Source: Cyrtodaria siliqua (Eukaryota > Mollusca > Bivalvia > Adapedonta > Hiatellidae). From it: a DNA stretch of 64,000 bases. Below, piece after piece: positions 15,001 to 30,000 of this stretch. Location: NCBI GenBank assembly GCA_037043455.1, contig JAWPHD010011230.1:21804-85803 (forward strand), read 5' to 3'. The notes below the pieces were generated by a model. That model worked only from the letters and a program-made list of their open reading frames with translations. It did not search any database and was not told the DNA's origin. Each line of letters begins with the position of its first letter. Position 1 is the stretch's first letter. The translations under genes and the position numbers were made by a program.

Positions 15001-18000
15001 ACTCACCTGACAAGCCGTACTGAGAGAATGACTGACCTGACTAGCCATTCTGAGAGAATGGCTGACCTGACAAGTCATACCGAGAGAATGGCTGACCTGA
15101 CAAGCCGTACCGAGAGAATGGCTGACCTGACAAGCCATACCGAGAGAATGGCTGACCTGACAAGCCGTACTGAGAGAATGACTGACCTGACAAGCCATAC
15201 TGAGAGAATGGCTGACCTGACAAGCCATACTGAGAGAATGACTGACCTGACAAGCCGTACTGAGAGAATGACTGACCTGACAAGCCGTACTGAGAGAATG
15301 ACTGACCTGACAAGCCATACTGAGAGAATGGCTGACCTGACAAGCCGTACTGAGAGAATGACTGACCTGACAAGCCGTACTGAGAGAATGACTGACCTGA
15401 CCAGCCATACTGAGAGAATGACTGACCTGACCAGCCATACTGAGAGAATGACTGACCTGACAAGCCGTACTGAGAGAATGACTGACCTGACCAGCCATAC
15501 TGAGAGAATGACTGACCTGACCAGCCATACTGAGAGAATGACTGACCTGACAAGCCGTACTGAGAGAATGACTGACCTGACAAGCCGTACTGAGAGAATG
15601 ACTGACCTGACAAGCCGTACTGAGAGAATGACTGACCTGACAAGCCGTACTGAGAGAATGGCTGACCTGACAAGCCGTACTGAGAGAATGACTGACCTGA
15701 CAAGCCATTCTGAGAGAATGGCTGACCTGACCAGCCATACTGAGAGAATGACTGACCTGACAAGCCGTACTGAAAGAATGACTGACCTGACAAGTCATAC
15801 TGAGAGAATGACTGACCTGACAAGTCATACTGAGAGAATGGCTGACCTGACAAGCCATACTGAGAGAATGGCTGACCTGACAAGCCATTCTGAGAGAATG
15901 GCTGACCTGACAAGCCATTCTGAGAGAATGGCTGACCTGACAAGTCATACTGAGAGAATGACTGACCTGACAAGTCATACTGAGAGAATGGCTGACCTGA
16001 CAAGCCGTACTGAGAGAATGACTGACCTGACAAGCCATTCTGAGAGAATGGCTGACCTGACCAGCCATACTGAGAGAATGACTGACCTGACAAGCCGTAC
16101 TGAGAGAATGACTGACCTGACAAGTCATACTGAGAGAATGGCTGACCTGACCAGCCATACTGAGAGAATGACTGACCTGACAAGCCGTACTGAGAGAATG
16201 ACTGACCTGACAAGCCGTACTGAGAGAATGACTGACCTGACAAGTCATACTGAGAGAATGGCTGACCTGACAAGTCATACTGAGAGAATGGCTGACCTGA
16301 CAAGCCATACTGAGAGAATGGCTGACCTGACAAGCCATACTGAGAGAATGGCTGACCTGACAAGCCGTACTGAGAGAATGACTGACCTGACAAGTCATAC
16401 TGAGAGAATGGCTGACCTGACAAGTCATACTGAGAGAATGGCTGACCTGACCAGCCATACTGAGAGAATGGCTGACCTGACAAGCCATACTGAGAGAATG
16501 GCTGACCTGACAAGTCATACTCAGAGAATGGCTGACCTGACAAGCCATACTGAGAGAATGGCTGACCTGACAAGCCATACTGAGAGAATGGCTGACCTGA
16601 CAAGCCGTACTGAGAGAATGGCTGACCTGACAAGCCATACTGAGAGAATGGCTGACCTGACAAGTCATACTGAGAGAATGACTGACCTGACAAGCCATAC
16701 TGAGAGAATGACTGACCTGACAAGCCGCACTGAGAGAATGGCTGACCTGACCAGCCGTACTGAGAGAATGGCTGACCTGACAAGTCATACTGAGAGAATG
16801 GCTGACCTGACAAGCCATACTGAGAGAATGGCTGACCTGACAACCAGCCGTACTGAGAGAATGACTGACCTGACAAGCCGTACTGAGAGAATGGCTGACC
16901 TGACCAGCCATACTGAGAGAATGGCTGACCTGACAAGCCGTACTGAGAGAATGACTGACCTGACAAGTCGTACTGAGAGAATGGCTGACCTGACCAGCCA
17001 TACTGAGAGAATGACTGACCTGACAAGCCGTACTGAGAGAATGGCTAACCTGACAAGCCGTACTGAGAGAATGGCTAACCTGACAAGCCGTACTGAGAGA
17101 ATGGCTAACCTGACAAGCCGTACTGAGAGAATGACTGACCTGACCAGCCATACTGAGAGAATGGCTGACCTGACAAGTCATACTGAGAGAATGGCTGACC
17201 TGACAAGCCGTACTGAGAGAATGACTGACCTGACAAGCCGTACTGAGAGAATGACTGACCTGACAAGCCATACTGAGAGAATGGCTGACCTGACAAGTCA
17301 TACTGAGAGAATGGCTAACCTGACAAGCCGTACTGAGAGAATGACTGACCTGACAAGCCATACTGAGAGAATGACTGACCTGACAAGCCGTACTGAGAGA
17401 ATGGCTGACCTGACCAGCCATACTGAGAGAATGGCTGACCTGACAAGTCATACTGAGAGAATGGCTGACCTGACAAGCCGTACTGAGAGAATGGCTGACC
17501 TGACCAGCCATACTGAGAGAATGACTGACCTGACCAGCCATACTGAGAGAATGACTGACCTGACATGTCATACTGAGAGAATGGCTAACCTGACAAGCCA
17601 TACTGAGAGAATGACTGACCTGACCAGCCATACTGAGAGAATGACTGACCTGACAAGCCATACTGAGAGAATGGCTGACCTGACCAGCCATACTGAGAGA
17701 ATGACTGACCTGACAAGTCATACTGAGAGAATGGCTGACCTGACAAGCCGTACTGAGAGAATGACTGACCTGACAAGTCGTACTGAGAGAATGGCTGACC
17801 TGACCAGCCATACTGAGAGAATGACTGACCTGACAAGCCGTACTGAGAGAATGGCTAACCTGACAAGCCGTACTGAGAGAATGGCTAACCTGACAAGCCG
17901 TACTGAGAGAATGGCTAACCTGACAAGCCGTACTGAGAGAATGACTGACCTGACCAGCCATACTGAGAGAATGGCTGACCTGACAAGTCATACTGAGAGA

Positions 18001-21000
18001 ATGGCTGACCTGACAAGCCGTACTGAGAGAATGACTGACCTGACAAGCCGTACTGAGAGAATGACTGACCTGACAAGCCATACTGAGAGAATGGCTGACC
18101 TGACAAGTCATACTGAGAGAATGGCTAACCTGACAAGCCGTACTGAGAGAATGACTGACCTGACAAGCCATACTGAGAGAATGACTGACCTGACAAGCCG
18201 TACTGAGAGAATGGCTGACCTGACCAGCCATACTGAGAGAATGGCTGACCTGACAAGTCATACTGAGAGAATGGCTGACCTGACAAGCCGTACTGAGAGA
18301 ATGGCTGACCTGACCAGCCATACTGAGAGAATGACTGACCTGACCAGCCATACTGAGAGAATGACTGACCTGACATGTCATACTGAGAGAATGGCTAACC
18401 TGACAAGCCATACTGAGAGAATGACTGACCTGACCAGCCATACTGAGAGAATGACTGACCTGACAAGCCATACTGAGAGAATGGCTGACCTGACCAGCCA
18501 TACTGAGAGAATGACTGACCTGACAAGTCATACTGAGAGAATGGCTGACCTGACAAGCCGTACTGAGAGAATGACTGACCTGACCAGCCGTACTGAGAGA
18601 ATGACTGACCTGACAAGCCATACTGAGAGAATGACTGACCTGACAAGCCGTACTGAGAGAATGGCTGACCTGACAAGTCATACTGAGAGAATGGCTGACC
18701 TGACCAGCCATACTGAGAGAATGACTGACCTGACCAGCCATACTGAGAGAATGACTAACCTGACAAGCCATACTGAGAGAATGGCTGACCTGACCAGCCA
18801 TACTGAGAGAATGACTGACCTGACAAGCCGTACTGAGAGAATGGCTGACCTGACCAGCCATACTGAGAGAATGACTGACCTGACCAGCCATACTGAGAGA
18901 ATGACTAACCTGACAAGCCATACTGAGAGAATGGCTGACCTGACAAGTCATACTGAGAGAATGGCTGACATGACAAGCCGTACTGAGAGAATGACTGACC
19001 TGACAAGCCGTACTGAGAGAATGACTGACCTGACAAGCCATACTGAAAGAATGGCTGACCTGACAAGCCATACTGAGAGAATGGCTAACCTGACAAGCCG
19101 TACTGAGAGAATGACTGACCTGACAAGCCCTACTGAGAGAATGACTGACCTGACAAGCCGTACTGAGAGAATGGCTGACCTGACAAGTCATACTGAGAGA
19201 ATGGCTGACCTGACAAGCCATACTGAGAGAATGGCTGACCTGACAAGCCATTTTGAGAGAATGGCTGACCTGACAAGCCATTCTGAGAGAATGGCTGACC
19301 TGACAAGTCATACTGAGAGAATGACTGACCTGACAAGTCATACTGAGAGAATGGCTGACCTGACAAGCCGTACTGAGAGAATGACTGACCTGACAAGCCA
19401 TTCTGAGAGAATGGCTGACCTAACCAGCCATACTGAGAGAATGACTGACCTGACAAGCCGTACTGAGAGAATGACTGACCTGACAAGTCATACTGAGAGA
19501 ATGGCTGACCTGACCAGCCATACTGAGAGAATGACTGACCTGACAAGCCGTACTGAGAGAATGACTGACCTGACAAGCCGTACTGAGAGAATGACTGACC
19601 TGACAAGTCATACTGAGAGAATGGCTGACCTGACAAGTCATACTGAGAGAATGGCTGACCTGACAAGCCATACTGAGAGAATGGCTGACCTGACAAGCCA
19701 TACTGAGAGAATGACTGACCTGACAAGCCGTACTGAGAGAATGACTGACCTGACAAGTCATACTGAGAGAATGGCTGACCTGACAAGTCATACTGAGAGA
19801 ATGGCTGACCTGACCAGCCATACTGAGAGAATGGCTGACCTGACAAGCCATACTGAGAGAATGGCTGACCTAACAAGTCATACTGAGAGAATGACTGACC
19901 TGACCAGCCATACTGAGAGAATGACTAACCTGACAAGCCATACTGAGAGAATGGCTGACCTGACCAGCCATACTGAGAGAATGACTGACCTGACAAGCCG
20001 TACTGAGAGAATGGCTGACCTGACCAGCCATACTGAGAGAATGACTGACCTGACCAGCCATACTGAGAGAATGACTAACCTGACAAGCCATACTGAGAGA
20101 ATGGCTGACCTGACAAGTCATACTGAGAGAATGGCTGACCTGACAAGCCGTACTGAGAGAATGACTGACCTGACAAGCCGTACTGAGAGAATGACTGACC
20201 TGACAAGCCGTACTGAGAGAATGACTGACCTGACAAGTCATACTGAGAGAATGGCTGACCTGACAAGTCATACTGAGAGAATGGCTGACCTGACCAGCCA
20301 TACTGAGAGAATGGCTGACCTGACAAGCCATACTGAGAGAATGGCTGACCTGACAAGTCATACTGAGAGAATGACTGACCTGACAAGCCATACTGAGAGA
20401 ATGACTGACCTGACAAGCCATACTGAGAGAATGGCTGACCTGACAAGCCGTACTGAGAGAATGACTGACCTGACCAGCCATACTGAGAGAATGGCTAACC
20501 TGACAAGCCATTCTGAGAGAATGGCTGACCTGACAAGTCATACTGAGAGAATGACTGACCTGACAAGTCATACTGAGAGAATGGCTGACCTGACAAGTCA
20601 TACTGAGAGAATGGCTGACCTGACAAGCCGTACTGAGAGAATGGCTGACCTGACCAGCCATACTGAGAGAATGACTGACCTGACAAGTCATACTGAGAGA
20701 ATGGCTGACCTGACAAGCCATACTGAGAGAATGGCTGACCTGACAAGCCATTCTGAGAGAATGGCTGACCTGACAAGCCATTCTGAGAGAATGGCTGACC
20801 TGACAAGTCATACTGAGAGAATGACTGACCTGACAAGTCATACTGAGAGAATGGCTGACCTGACAAGCCGTACTGAGGGAATGACTGACCTGACAAGCCA
20901 TTCTGAGAGAATGGCTGACCTGACCAGCCATACTGAGAGAATGACTGACCTGACAAGCCGTACTGAGAGAATGACTGACCTGACAAGTCATACTGAGAGA

Positions 21001-24000
21001 ATGGCTGACCTGACCAGCCATACTGAGAGAATGACTGACCTGACAAGCCGTACTGAGAGAATGACTGACCTGACAAGCCGTACTGAGAGAATGACTGACC
21101 TGACAAGTCATACTGAGAGAATGGCTGACCTGACAAGTCATACTGAGAGAATGGCTGACCTGACAAGCCATACTGAGAGAATGGCTGACCTGACAAGCCA
21201 TACTGAGAGAATGGCTGACCTGACAAGCCGTACTGAGAGAATGACTGACCTGACAAGTCATACTGAGAGAATGGCTGACCTGACAAGTCATACTGAGAGA
21301 ATGGCTGACCTGACCAGCCATACTGAGAGAATGGCTGACCTGACAAGCCATACTGAGAGAATGGCTGACCTGACAAGTCATACTGAGAGAATGGCTGACC
21401 TGACAAGCCATACTGAGAGAATGGCTGACCTGACAAGCCATACTGAGAGAATGGCTGACCTGACAAGCCGTACTGAGAGAATGGCTGACCTGACAAGCCA
21501 TACTGAGAGAATGGCTGACCTGACAAGTCATACTGAGAGAATGACTGACCTGACAAGCCATACTGAGAGAATGACTGACCTGACAAGCCGTACTGAGAGA
21601 ATGGCTGACCTGACCAGCCGTACTGAGAGAATGGCTGACCTGACAAGTCATACTGAGAGAATGGCTGACCTGACAAGCCATACTGAGAGAATGGCTGACC
21701 TGACAACCAGCCGTACTGAGAGAATGACTGACCTGACAAGCCGTACTGAGAGAATGGCTGACCTGACCAGCCATACTGAGAGAATGGCTGACCTGACAAG
21801 CCGTACTGAGAGAATGACTGACCTGACAAGTCGTACTGAGAGAATGGCTGACCTGACCAGCCATACTGAGAGAATGACTGACCTGACAAGCCGTACTGAG
21901 AGAATGGCTAACCTGACAAGCCGTACTGAGAGAATGGCTAACCTGACAAGCCGTACTGAGAGAATGGCTAACCTGACAAGCCGTACTGAGAGAATGACTG
22001 ACCTGACCAGCCATACTGAGAGAATGGCTGACCTGACAAGTCATACTGAGAGAATGGCTGACCTGACAAGCCGTACTGAGAGAATGACTGACCTGACAAG
22101 CCGTACTGAGAGAATGACTGACCTGACAAGCCATACTGAGAGAATGGCTGACCTGACAAGTCATACTGAGAGAATGGCTAACCTGACAAGCCGTACTGAG
22201 AGAATGACTGACCTGACAAGCCATACTGAGAGAATGACTGACCTGACAAGCCGTACTGAGAGAATGGCTGACCTGACCAGCCATACTGAGAGAATGGCTG
22301 ACCTGACAAGTCATACTGAGAGAATGGCTGACCTGACAAGCCGTACTGAGAGAATGGCTGACCTGACCAGCCATACTGAGAGAATGACTGACCTGACCAG
22401 CCATACTGAGAGAATGACTGACCTGACATGTCATACTGAGAGAATGGCTAACCTGACAAGCCATACTGAGAGAATGACTGACCTGACCAGCCATACTGAG
22501 AGAATGACTGACCTGACAAGCCATACTGAGAGAATGGCTGACCTGACCAGCCATACTGAGAGAATGACTGACCTGACAAGTCATACTGAGAGAATGGCTG
22601 ACCTGACAAGCCGTACTGAGAGAATGACTGACCTGACAAGTCGTACTGAGAGAATGGCTGACCTGACCAGCCATACTGAGAGAATGACTGACCTGACAAG
22701 CCGTACTGAGAGAATGGCTAACCTGACAAGCCGTACTGAGAGAATGGCTAACCTGACAAGCCGTACTGAGAGAATGGCTAACCTGACAAGCCGTACTGAG
22801 AGAATGACTGACCTGACCAGCCATACTGAGAGAATGGCTGACCTGACAAGTCATACTGAGAGAATGGCTGACCTGACAAGCCGTACTGAGAGAATGACTG
22901 ACCTGACAAGCCGTACTGAGAGAATGACTGACCTGACAAGCCATACTGAGAGAATGGCTGACCTGACAAGTCATACTGAGAGAATGGCTAACCTGACAAG
23001 CCGTACTGAGAGAATGACTGACCTGACAAGCCATACTGAGAGAATGACTGACCTGACAAGCCGTACTGAGAGAATGGCTGACCTGACCAGCCATACTGAG
23101 AGAATGGCTGACCTGACAAGTCATACTGAGAGAATGGCTGACCTGACAAGCCGTACTGAGAGAATGGCTGACCTGACCAGCCATACTGAGAGAATGACTG
23201 ACCTGACCAGCCATACTGAGAGAATGACTGACCTGACATGTCATACTGAGAGAATGGCTAACCTGACAAGCCATACTGAGAGAATGACTGACCTGACCAG
23301 CCATACTGAGAGAATGACTGACCTGACAAGCCATACTGAGAGAATGGCTGACCTGACCAGCCATACTGAGAGAATGACTGACCTGACAAGTCATACTGAG
23401 AGAATGGCTGACCTGACAAGCCGTACTGAGAGAATGACTGACCTGACCAGCCGTACTGAGAGAATGACTGACCTGACAAGCCGTACTGAGAGAATGACTG
23501 ACCTGACAAGCCGTACTGAGAGAATGGCTGACCTGACAAGTCATACTGAGAGAATGGCTGACCTGACCAGCCATACTGAGAGAATGACTGACCTGACCAG
23601 CCATACTGAGAGAATGACTAACCTGACAAGCCATACTGAGAGAATGGCTGACCTGACCAGCCATACTGAGAGAATGACTGACCTGACAAGCCGTACTGAG
23701 AGAATGGCTGACCTGACCAGCCATACTGAGAGAATGACTGACCTGACCAGCCATACTGAGAGAATGACTAACCTGACAAGCCATACTGAGAGAATGGCTG
23801 ACCTGACAAGTCATACTGAGAGAATGGCTGACATGACAAGCCGTACTGAGAGAATGACTGACCTGACAAGCCGTACTGAGAGAATGACTGACCTGACAAG
23901 CCATACTGAAAGAATGGCTGACCTGACAAGCCATACTGAGAGAATGGCTAACCTGACAAGCCGTACTGAGAGAATGACTGACCTGACAAGCCCTACTGAG

Positions 24001-27000
24001 AGAATGACTGACCTGACAAGCCGTACTGAGAGAATGGCTGACCTGACAAGTCATACTGAGAGAATGGCTGACCTGACAAGCCATACTGAGAGAATGGCTG
24101 ACCTGACAAGCCATTCTGAGAGAATGGCTGACCTGATAAGCCATTCTGAGAGAATGGCTGACCTGACAAGTCATACTGAGAGAATGACTGACCTGACAAG
24201 TCATACTGAGAGAATGGCTGACCTGACAAGCCGTACTGAGAGAATGACTGACCTGACAAGCCATTCTGAGAGAATGGCTGACCTGACCAGCCATACTGAG
24301 AGAATGACTGACCTGACAAGCCGTACTGAGAGAATGACTGACCTGACAAGTCATACTGAGAGAATGGCTGACCTGACCAGCCATACTGAGAGAATGACTG
24401 ACCTGACAAGCCGTACTGAGAGAATGACTGACCTGACAAGCCGTACTGAGAGAATGACTGACCTGACAAGTCATACTGAGAGAATGGCTGACCTGACAAG
24501 TCATACTGAGAGAATGGCTGACCTGACAAGCCATACTGAGAGAATGGCTGACCTGACAAGCCATACTGAGAGAATGACTGACCTGACAAGCCGTACTGAG
24601 AGAATGACTGACCTGACAAGCCATACTGAGAGAATGACTGACCTGACAAGCCGTACTGAGAGAATGGCTGACCTGACCAGCCATACTGAGAGAATGGCTG
24701 ACCTGACAAGTCATACTGAGAGAATGGCTGACCTGACAAGCCGTACTGAGAGAATGGCTGACCTGACCAGCCATACTGAGAGAATGACTGACCTGACCAG
24801 CCATACTGAGAGAATGACTGACCTGACATGTCATACTGAGAGAATGGCTAACCTGACAAGCCATACTGAGAGAATGACTGACCTGACCAGCCATACTGAG
24901 AGAATGACTGACCTGACAAGCCATACTGAGAGAATGGCTGACCTGACCAGCCATACTGAGAGAATGACTGACCTGACAAGTCATACTGAGAGAATGGCTG
25001 ACCTGACAAGCCGTACTGAGAGAATGACTGACCTGACAAGTCGTACTGAGAGAATGGCTGACCTGACCAGCCATACTGAGAGAATGACTGACCTGACAAG
25101 CCGTACTGAGAGAATGGCTAACCTGACAAGCCGTACTGAGAGAATGGCTAACCTGACAAGCCGTACTGAGAGAATGGCTAACCTGACAAGCCGTACTGAG
25201 AGAATGACTGACCTGACCAGCCATACTGAGAGAATGGCTGACCTGACAAGTCATACTGAGAGAATGGCTGACCTGACAAGCCGTACTGAGAGAATGACTG
25301 ACCTGACAAGCCGTACTGAGAGAATGACTGACCTGACAAGCCATACTGAGAGAATGGCTGACCTGACAAGTCATACTGAGAGAATGGCTAACCTGACAAG
25401 CCGTACTGAGAGAATGACTGACCTGACAAGCCATACTGAGAGAATGACTGACCTGACAAGCCGTACTGAGAGAATGGCTGACCTGACCAGCCATACTGAG
25501 AGAATGGCTGACCTGACAAGTCATACTGAGAGAATGGCTGACCTGACAAGCCGTACTGAGAGAATGGCTGACCTGACCAGCCATACTGAGAGAATGACTG
25601 ACCTGACCAGCCATACTGAGAGAATGACTGACCTGACATGTCATACTGAGAGAATGGCTAACCTGACAAGCCATACTGAGAGAATGACTGACCTGACCAG
25701 CCATACTGAGAGAATGACTGACCTGACAAGCCATACTGAGAGAATGGCTGACCTGACCAGCCATACTGAGAGAATGACTGACCTGACAAGTCATACTGAG
25801 AGAATGGCTGACCTGACAAGCCGTACTGAGAGAATGACTGACCTGACCAGCCGTACTGAGAGAATGACTGACCTGACAAGCCGTACTGAGAGAATGACTG
25901 ACCTGACAAGCCGTACTGAGAGAATGGCTGACCTGACAAGTCATACTGAGAGAATGGCTGACCTGACCAGCCATACTGAGAGAATGACTGACCTGACCAG
26001 CCATACTGAGAGAATGACTAACCTGACAAGCCATACTGAGAGAATGGCTGACCTGACCAGCCATACTGAGAGAATGACTGACCTGACAAGCCGTACTGAG
26101 AGAATGGCTGACCTGACCAGCCATACTGAGAGAATGACTGACCTGACCAGCCATACTGAGAGAATGACTAACCTGACAAGCCATACTGAGAGAATGGCTG
26201 ACCTGACAAGTCATACTGAGAGAATGGCTGACATGACAAGCCGTACTGAGAGAATGACTGACCTGACAAGCCGTACTGAGAGAATGACTGACCTGACAAG
26301 CCATACTGAAAGAATGGCTGACCTGACAAGCCATACTGAGAGAATGGCTAACCTGACAAGCCGTACTGAGAGAATGACTGACCTGACAAGCCCTACTGAG
26401 AGAATGACTGACCTGACAAGCCGTACTGAGAGAATGGCTGACCTGACAAGTCATACTGAGAGAATGGCTGACCTGACAAGCCATACTGAGAGAATGGCTG
26501 ACCTGACAAGCCATTCTGAGAGAATGGCTGACCTGACAAGCCATTCTGAGAGAATGGCTGACCTGACAAGTCATACTGAGAGAATGACTGACCTGACAAG
26601 TCATACTGAGAGAATGGCTGACCTGACAAGCCGTACTGAGAGAATGACTGACCTGACAAGCCATTCTGAGAGAATGGCTGACCTGACCAGCCATACTGAG
26701 AGAATGACTGACCTGACAAGCCGTACTGAGAGAATGACTGACCTGACAAGTCATACTGAGAGAATGGCTGACCTGACCAGCCATACTGAGAGAATGACTG
26801 ACCTGACAAGCCGTACTGAGAGAATGACTGACCTGACAAGCCGTACTGAGAGAATGACTGACCTGACAAGTCATACTGAGAGAATGGCTGACCTGACAAG
26901 TCATACTGAGAGAATGGCTGACCTGACAAGCCATACTGAGAGAATGGCTGACCTGACAAGCCATACTGAGAGAATGACTGACCTGACAAGCCGTACTGAG

Positions 27001-30000
27001 AGAATGACTGACCTGACAAGTCATACTGAGAGAATGGCTGACCTGACAAGTCATACTGAGAGAATGGCTGACCTGACCAGCCATACTGAGAGAATGGCTG
27101 ACCTGACAAGCCATACTGAGAGAATGGCTGACCTAACAAGTCATACTGAGAGAATGACTGACCTGACCAGCCATACTGAGAGAATGACTAACCTGACAAG
27201 CCATACTGAGAGAATGGCTGACCTGACCAGCCATACTGAGAGAATGACTGACCTGACAAGCCGTACTGAGAGAATGGCTGACCTGACCAGCCATACTGAG
27301 AGAATGACTGACCTGACCAGCCATACTGAGAGAATGACTAACCTGACAAGCCATACTGAGAGAATGGCTGACCTGACAAGTCATACTGAGAGAATGGCTG
27401 ACCTGACAAGCCGTACTGAGAGAATGACTGACCTGACAAGCCGTACTGAGAGAATGACTGACCTGACAAGCCGTACTGAGAGAATGACTGACCTGACAAG
27501 TCATACTGAGAGAATGGCTGACCTGACAAGTCATACTGAGAGAATGGCTGACCTGACCAGCCATACTGAGAGAATGGCTGACCTGACAAGCCATACTGAG
27601 AGAATGGCTGACCTGACAAGTCATACTGAGAGAATGACTGACCTGACAAGCCATACTGAGAGAATGACTGACCTGACAAGCCATACTGAGAGAATGGCTG
27701 ACCTGACAAGCCGTACTGAGAGAATGACTGACCTGACCAGCCATACTGAGAGAATGGCTAACCTGACAAGCCATTCTGAGAGAATGGCTGACCTGACAAG
27801 TCATACTGAGAGAATGACTGACCTGACAAGTCATACTGAGAGAATGGCTGACCTGACAAGCCGTACTGAGAGAATGACTGACCTGACAAGCCATTCTGAG
27901 AGAATGGCTGACCTGACCAGCCATACTGAGAGAATGACTGACCTGACAAGCCGTACTGAGAGAATGACTGACCTGACAAGTCATACTGAGAGAATGACTG
28001 ACCTGACCAGCCATACTGAGAGAATGACTGACCTGACAAGCCGTACTGAGAGAATGACTGACCTGACAAGCCGTACTGAGAAAATGACTGACCTGACAAG
28101 TCGTACTGAGAGAATGGCTGACCTGACAAGTCATACTGAGAGAATGGCTGACCTGACAAGCCATACTGAGAGAATGGCTGACCTGACAAGCCATACTGAG
28201 AGAATGGCTGACCTGACAAGCCGTACTGAGAGAATGGCTGACCTGACAAGTCGTACTGAGAGAATGGCTGACCTGACAAGTCGTACTGAGAGAATGGCTG
28301 ACCTGACCAGCCATACTGAGAGAATGGCTGACCTGACAAGCCATACTGAGAGAATGGCTGACCTGACAAGTCATACTGAGAGAATGACTGACCTGACAAG
28401 CCGTACTGAGAGAATGGCTAACCTGACAAGCCGTACTGAGAGAATGGCTAACCTGACAAGCCGTACTGAGAGAATGGCTAACCTGACAAGCCGTACTGAG
28501 AGAATGACTGACCTGACCAGCCATACTGAGAGAATGGCTGACCTGACAAGTCATACTGAGAGAATGGCTGACCTGACAAGCCGTACTGAGAGAATGACTG
28601 ACCTGACAAGCCGTAATGAGAGAATGACTGACCTGACAAGCCATACTGAGAGAATGGCTGACCTGACAAGTCATACTGAGAGAATGGCTAACCTGACAAG
28701 CCGTACTGAGAGAATGACTGACCTGACAAGCCATACTGAGAGAATGACTGACCTGACAAGCCGTACTGAGAGAATGGCTGACCTGACCAGCCATACTGAG
28801 AGAATGGCTGACCTGACAAGTCATACTGAGAGAATGGCTGACCTGACAAGCCGTACTGAGAGAATGGCTGACCTGACCAGCCATACTGAGAGAATGACTG
28901 ACCTGACCAGCCATACTGAGAGAATGACTGACCTGACATGTCATACTGAGAGAATGGCTAACCTGACAAGCCATACTGAGAGAATGACTGACCTGACCAG
29001 CCATACTGAGAGAATGACTGACCTGACAAGCCATACTGAGAGAATGGCTGACCTGACCAGCCATACTGAGAGAATGACTGACCTGACAAGTCATACTGAG
29101 AGAATGGCTGACCTGACAAGCCGTACTGAGAGAATGACTGACCTGACCAGCCGTACTGAGAGAATGACTGACCTGACAAGCCATACTGAGAGAATGACTG
29201 ACCTGACAAGCCGTACTGAGAGAATGGCTGACCTGACAAGTCATACTGAGAGAATGGCTGACCTGACCAGCCATACTGAGAGAATGACTGACCTGACCAG
29301 CCATACTGAGAGAATGACTGACCTGACAAGCCATACTGAGAGAATGGCTGACCTGACCAGCCATACTGAGAGAATGACTGACCTGACAAGCCGTACTGAG
29401 AGAATGGCTGACCTGACCAGCCAGACTGAGAGAATGACTGACCTGACCAGCCATACTGAGAGAATGACTAACCTGACAAGCCATACTGAGAGAATGACTG
29501 ACCTGACAAGCCATACTGAGAGAATGGCTGACCTGACCAGCCATACTGAGAGAATGACTGACCTGACAAGCCGTACTGAGAGAATGGCTGACCTGACCAG
29601 CCAGACTGAGAGAATGACTGACCTGACCAGCCATACTGAGAGAATGACTAACCTGACAAGCCATACTGAGAGAATGGCTGACCTGACAAGTCATACTGAG
29701 AGAATGGCTGACCTGACAAGCCGTACTGAGAGAATGACTGACCTGACAAGCCGTACTGAGAGAATGACTGACCTGACCAGCCATACTGAGAGAATGACTG
29801 ACCTGACCAGCCATACTGAGAGAATGACTGACCTGACAAGCCGTACTGAGAGAATGACTGACCTGACCAGCCATACTGAGAGAATGACTGACCTGACCAG
29901 CCATACTGAGAGAATGACTGACCTGACCAGCCATACTGAGAGAATGACTGACCTGACAAGCAGTACTGAGAGAATGACTGACCTGACAAGCCATACTGAG

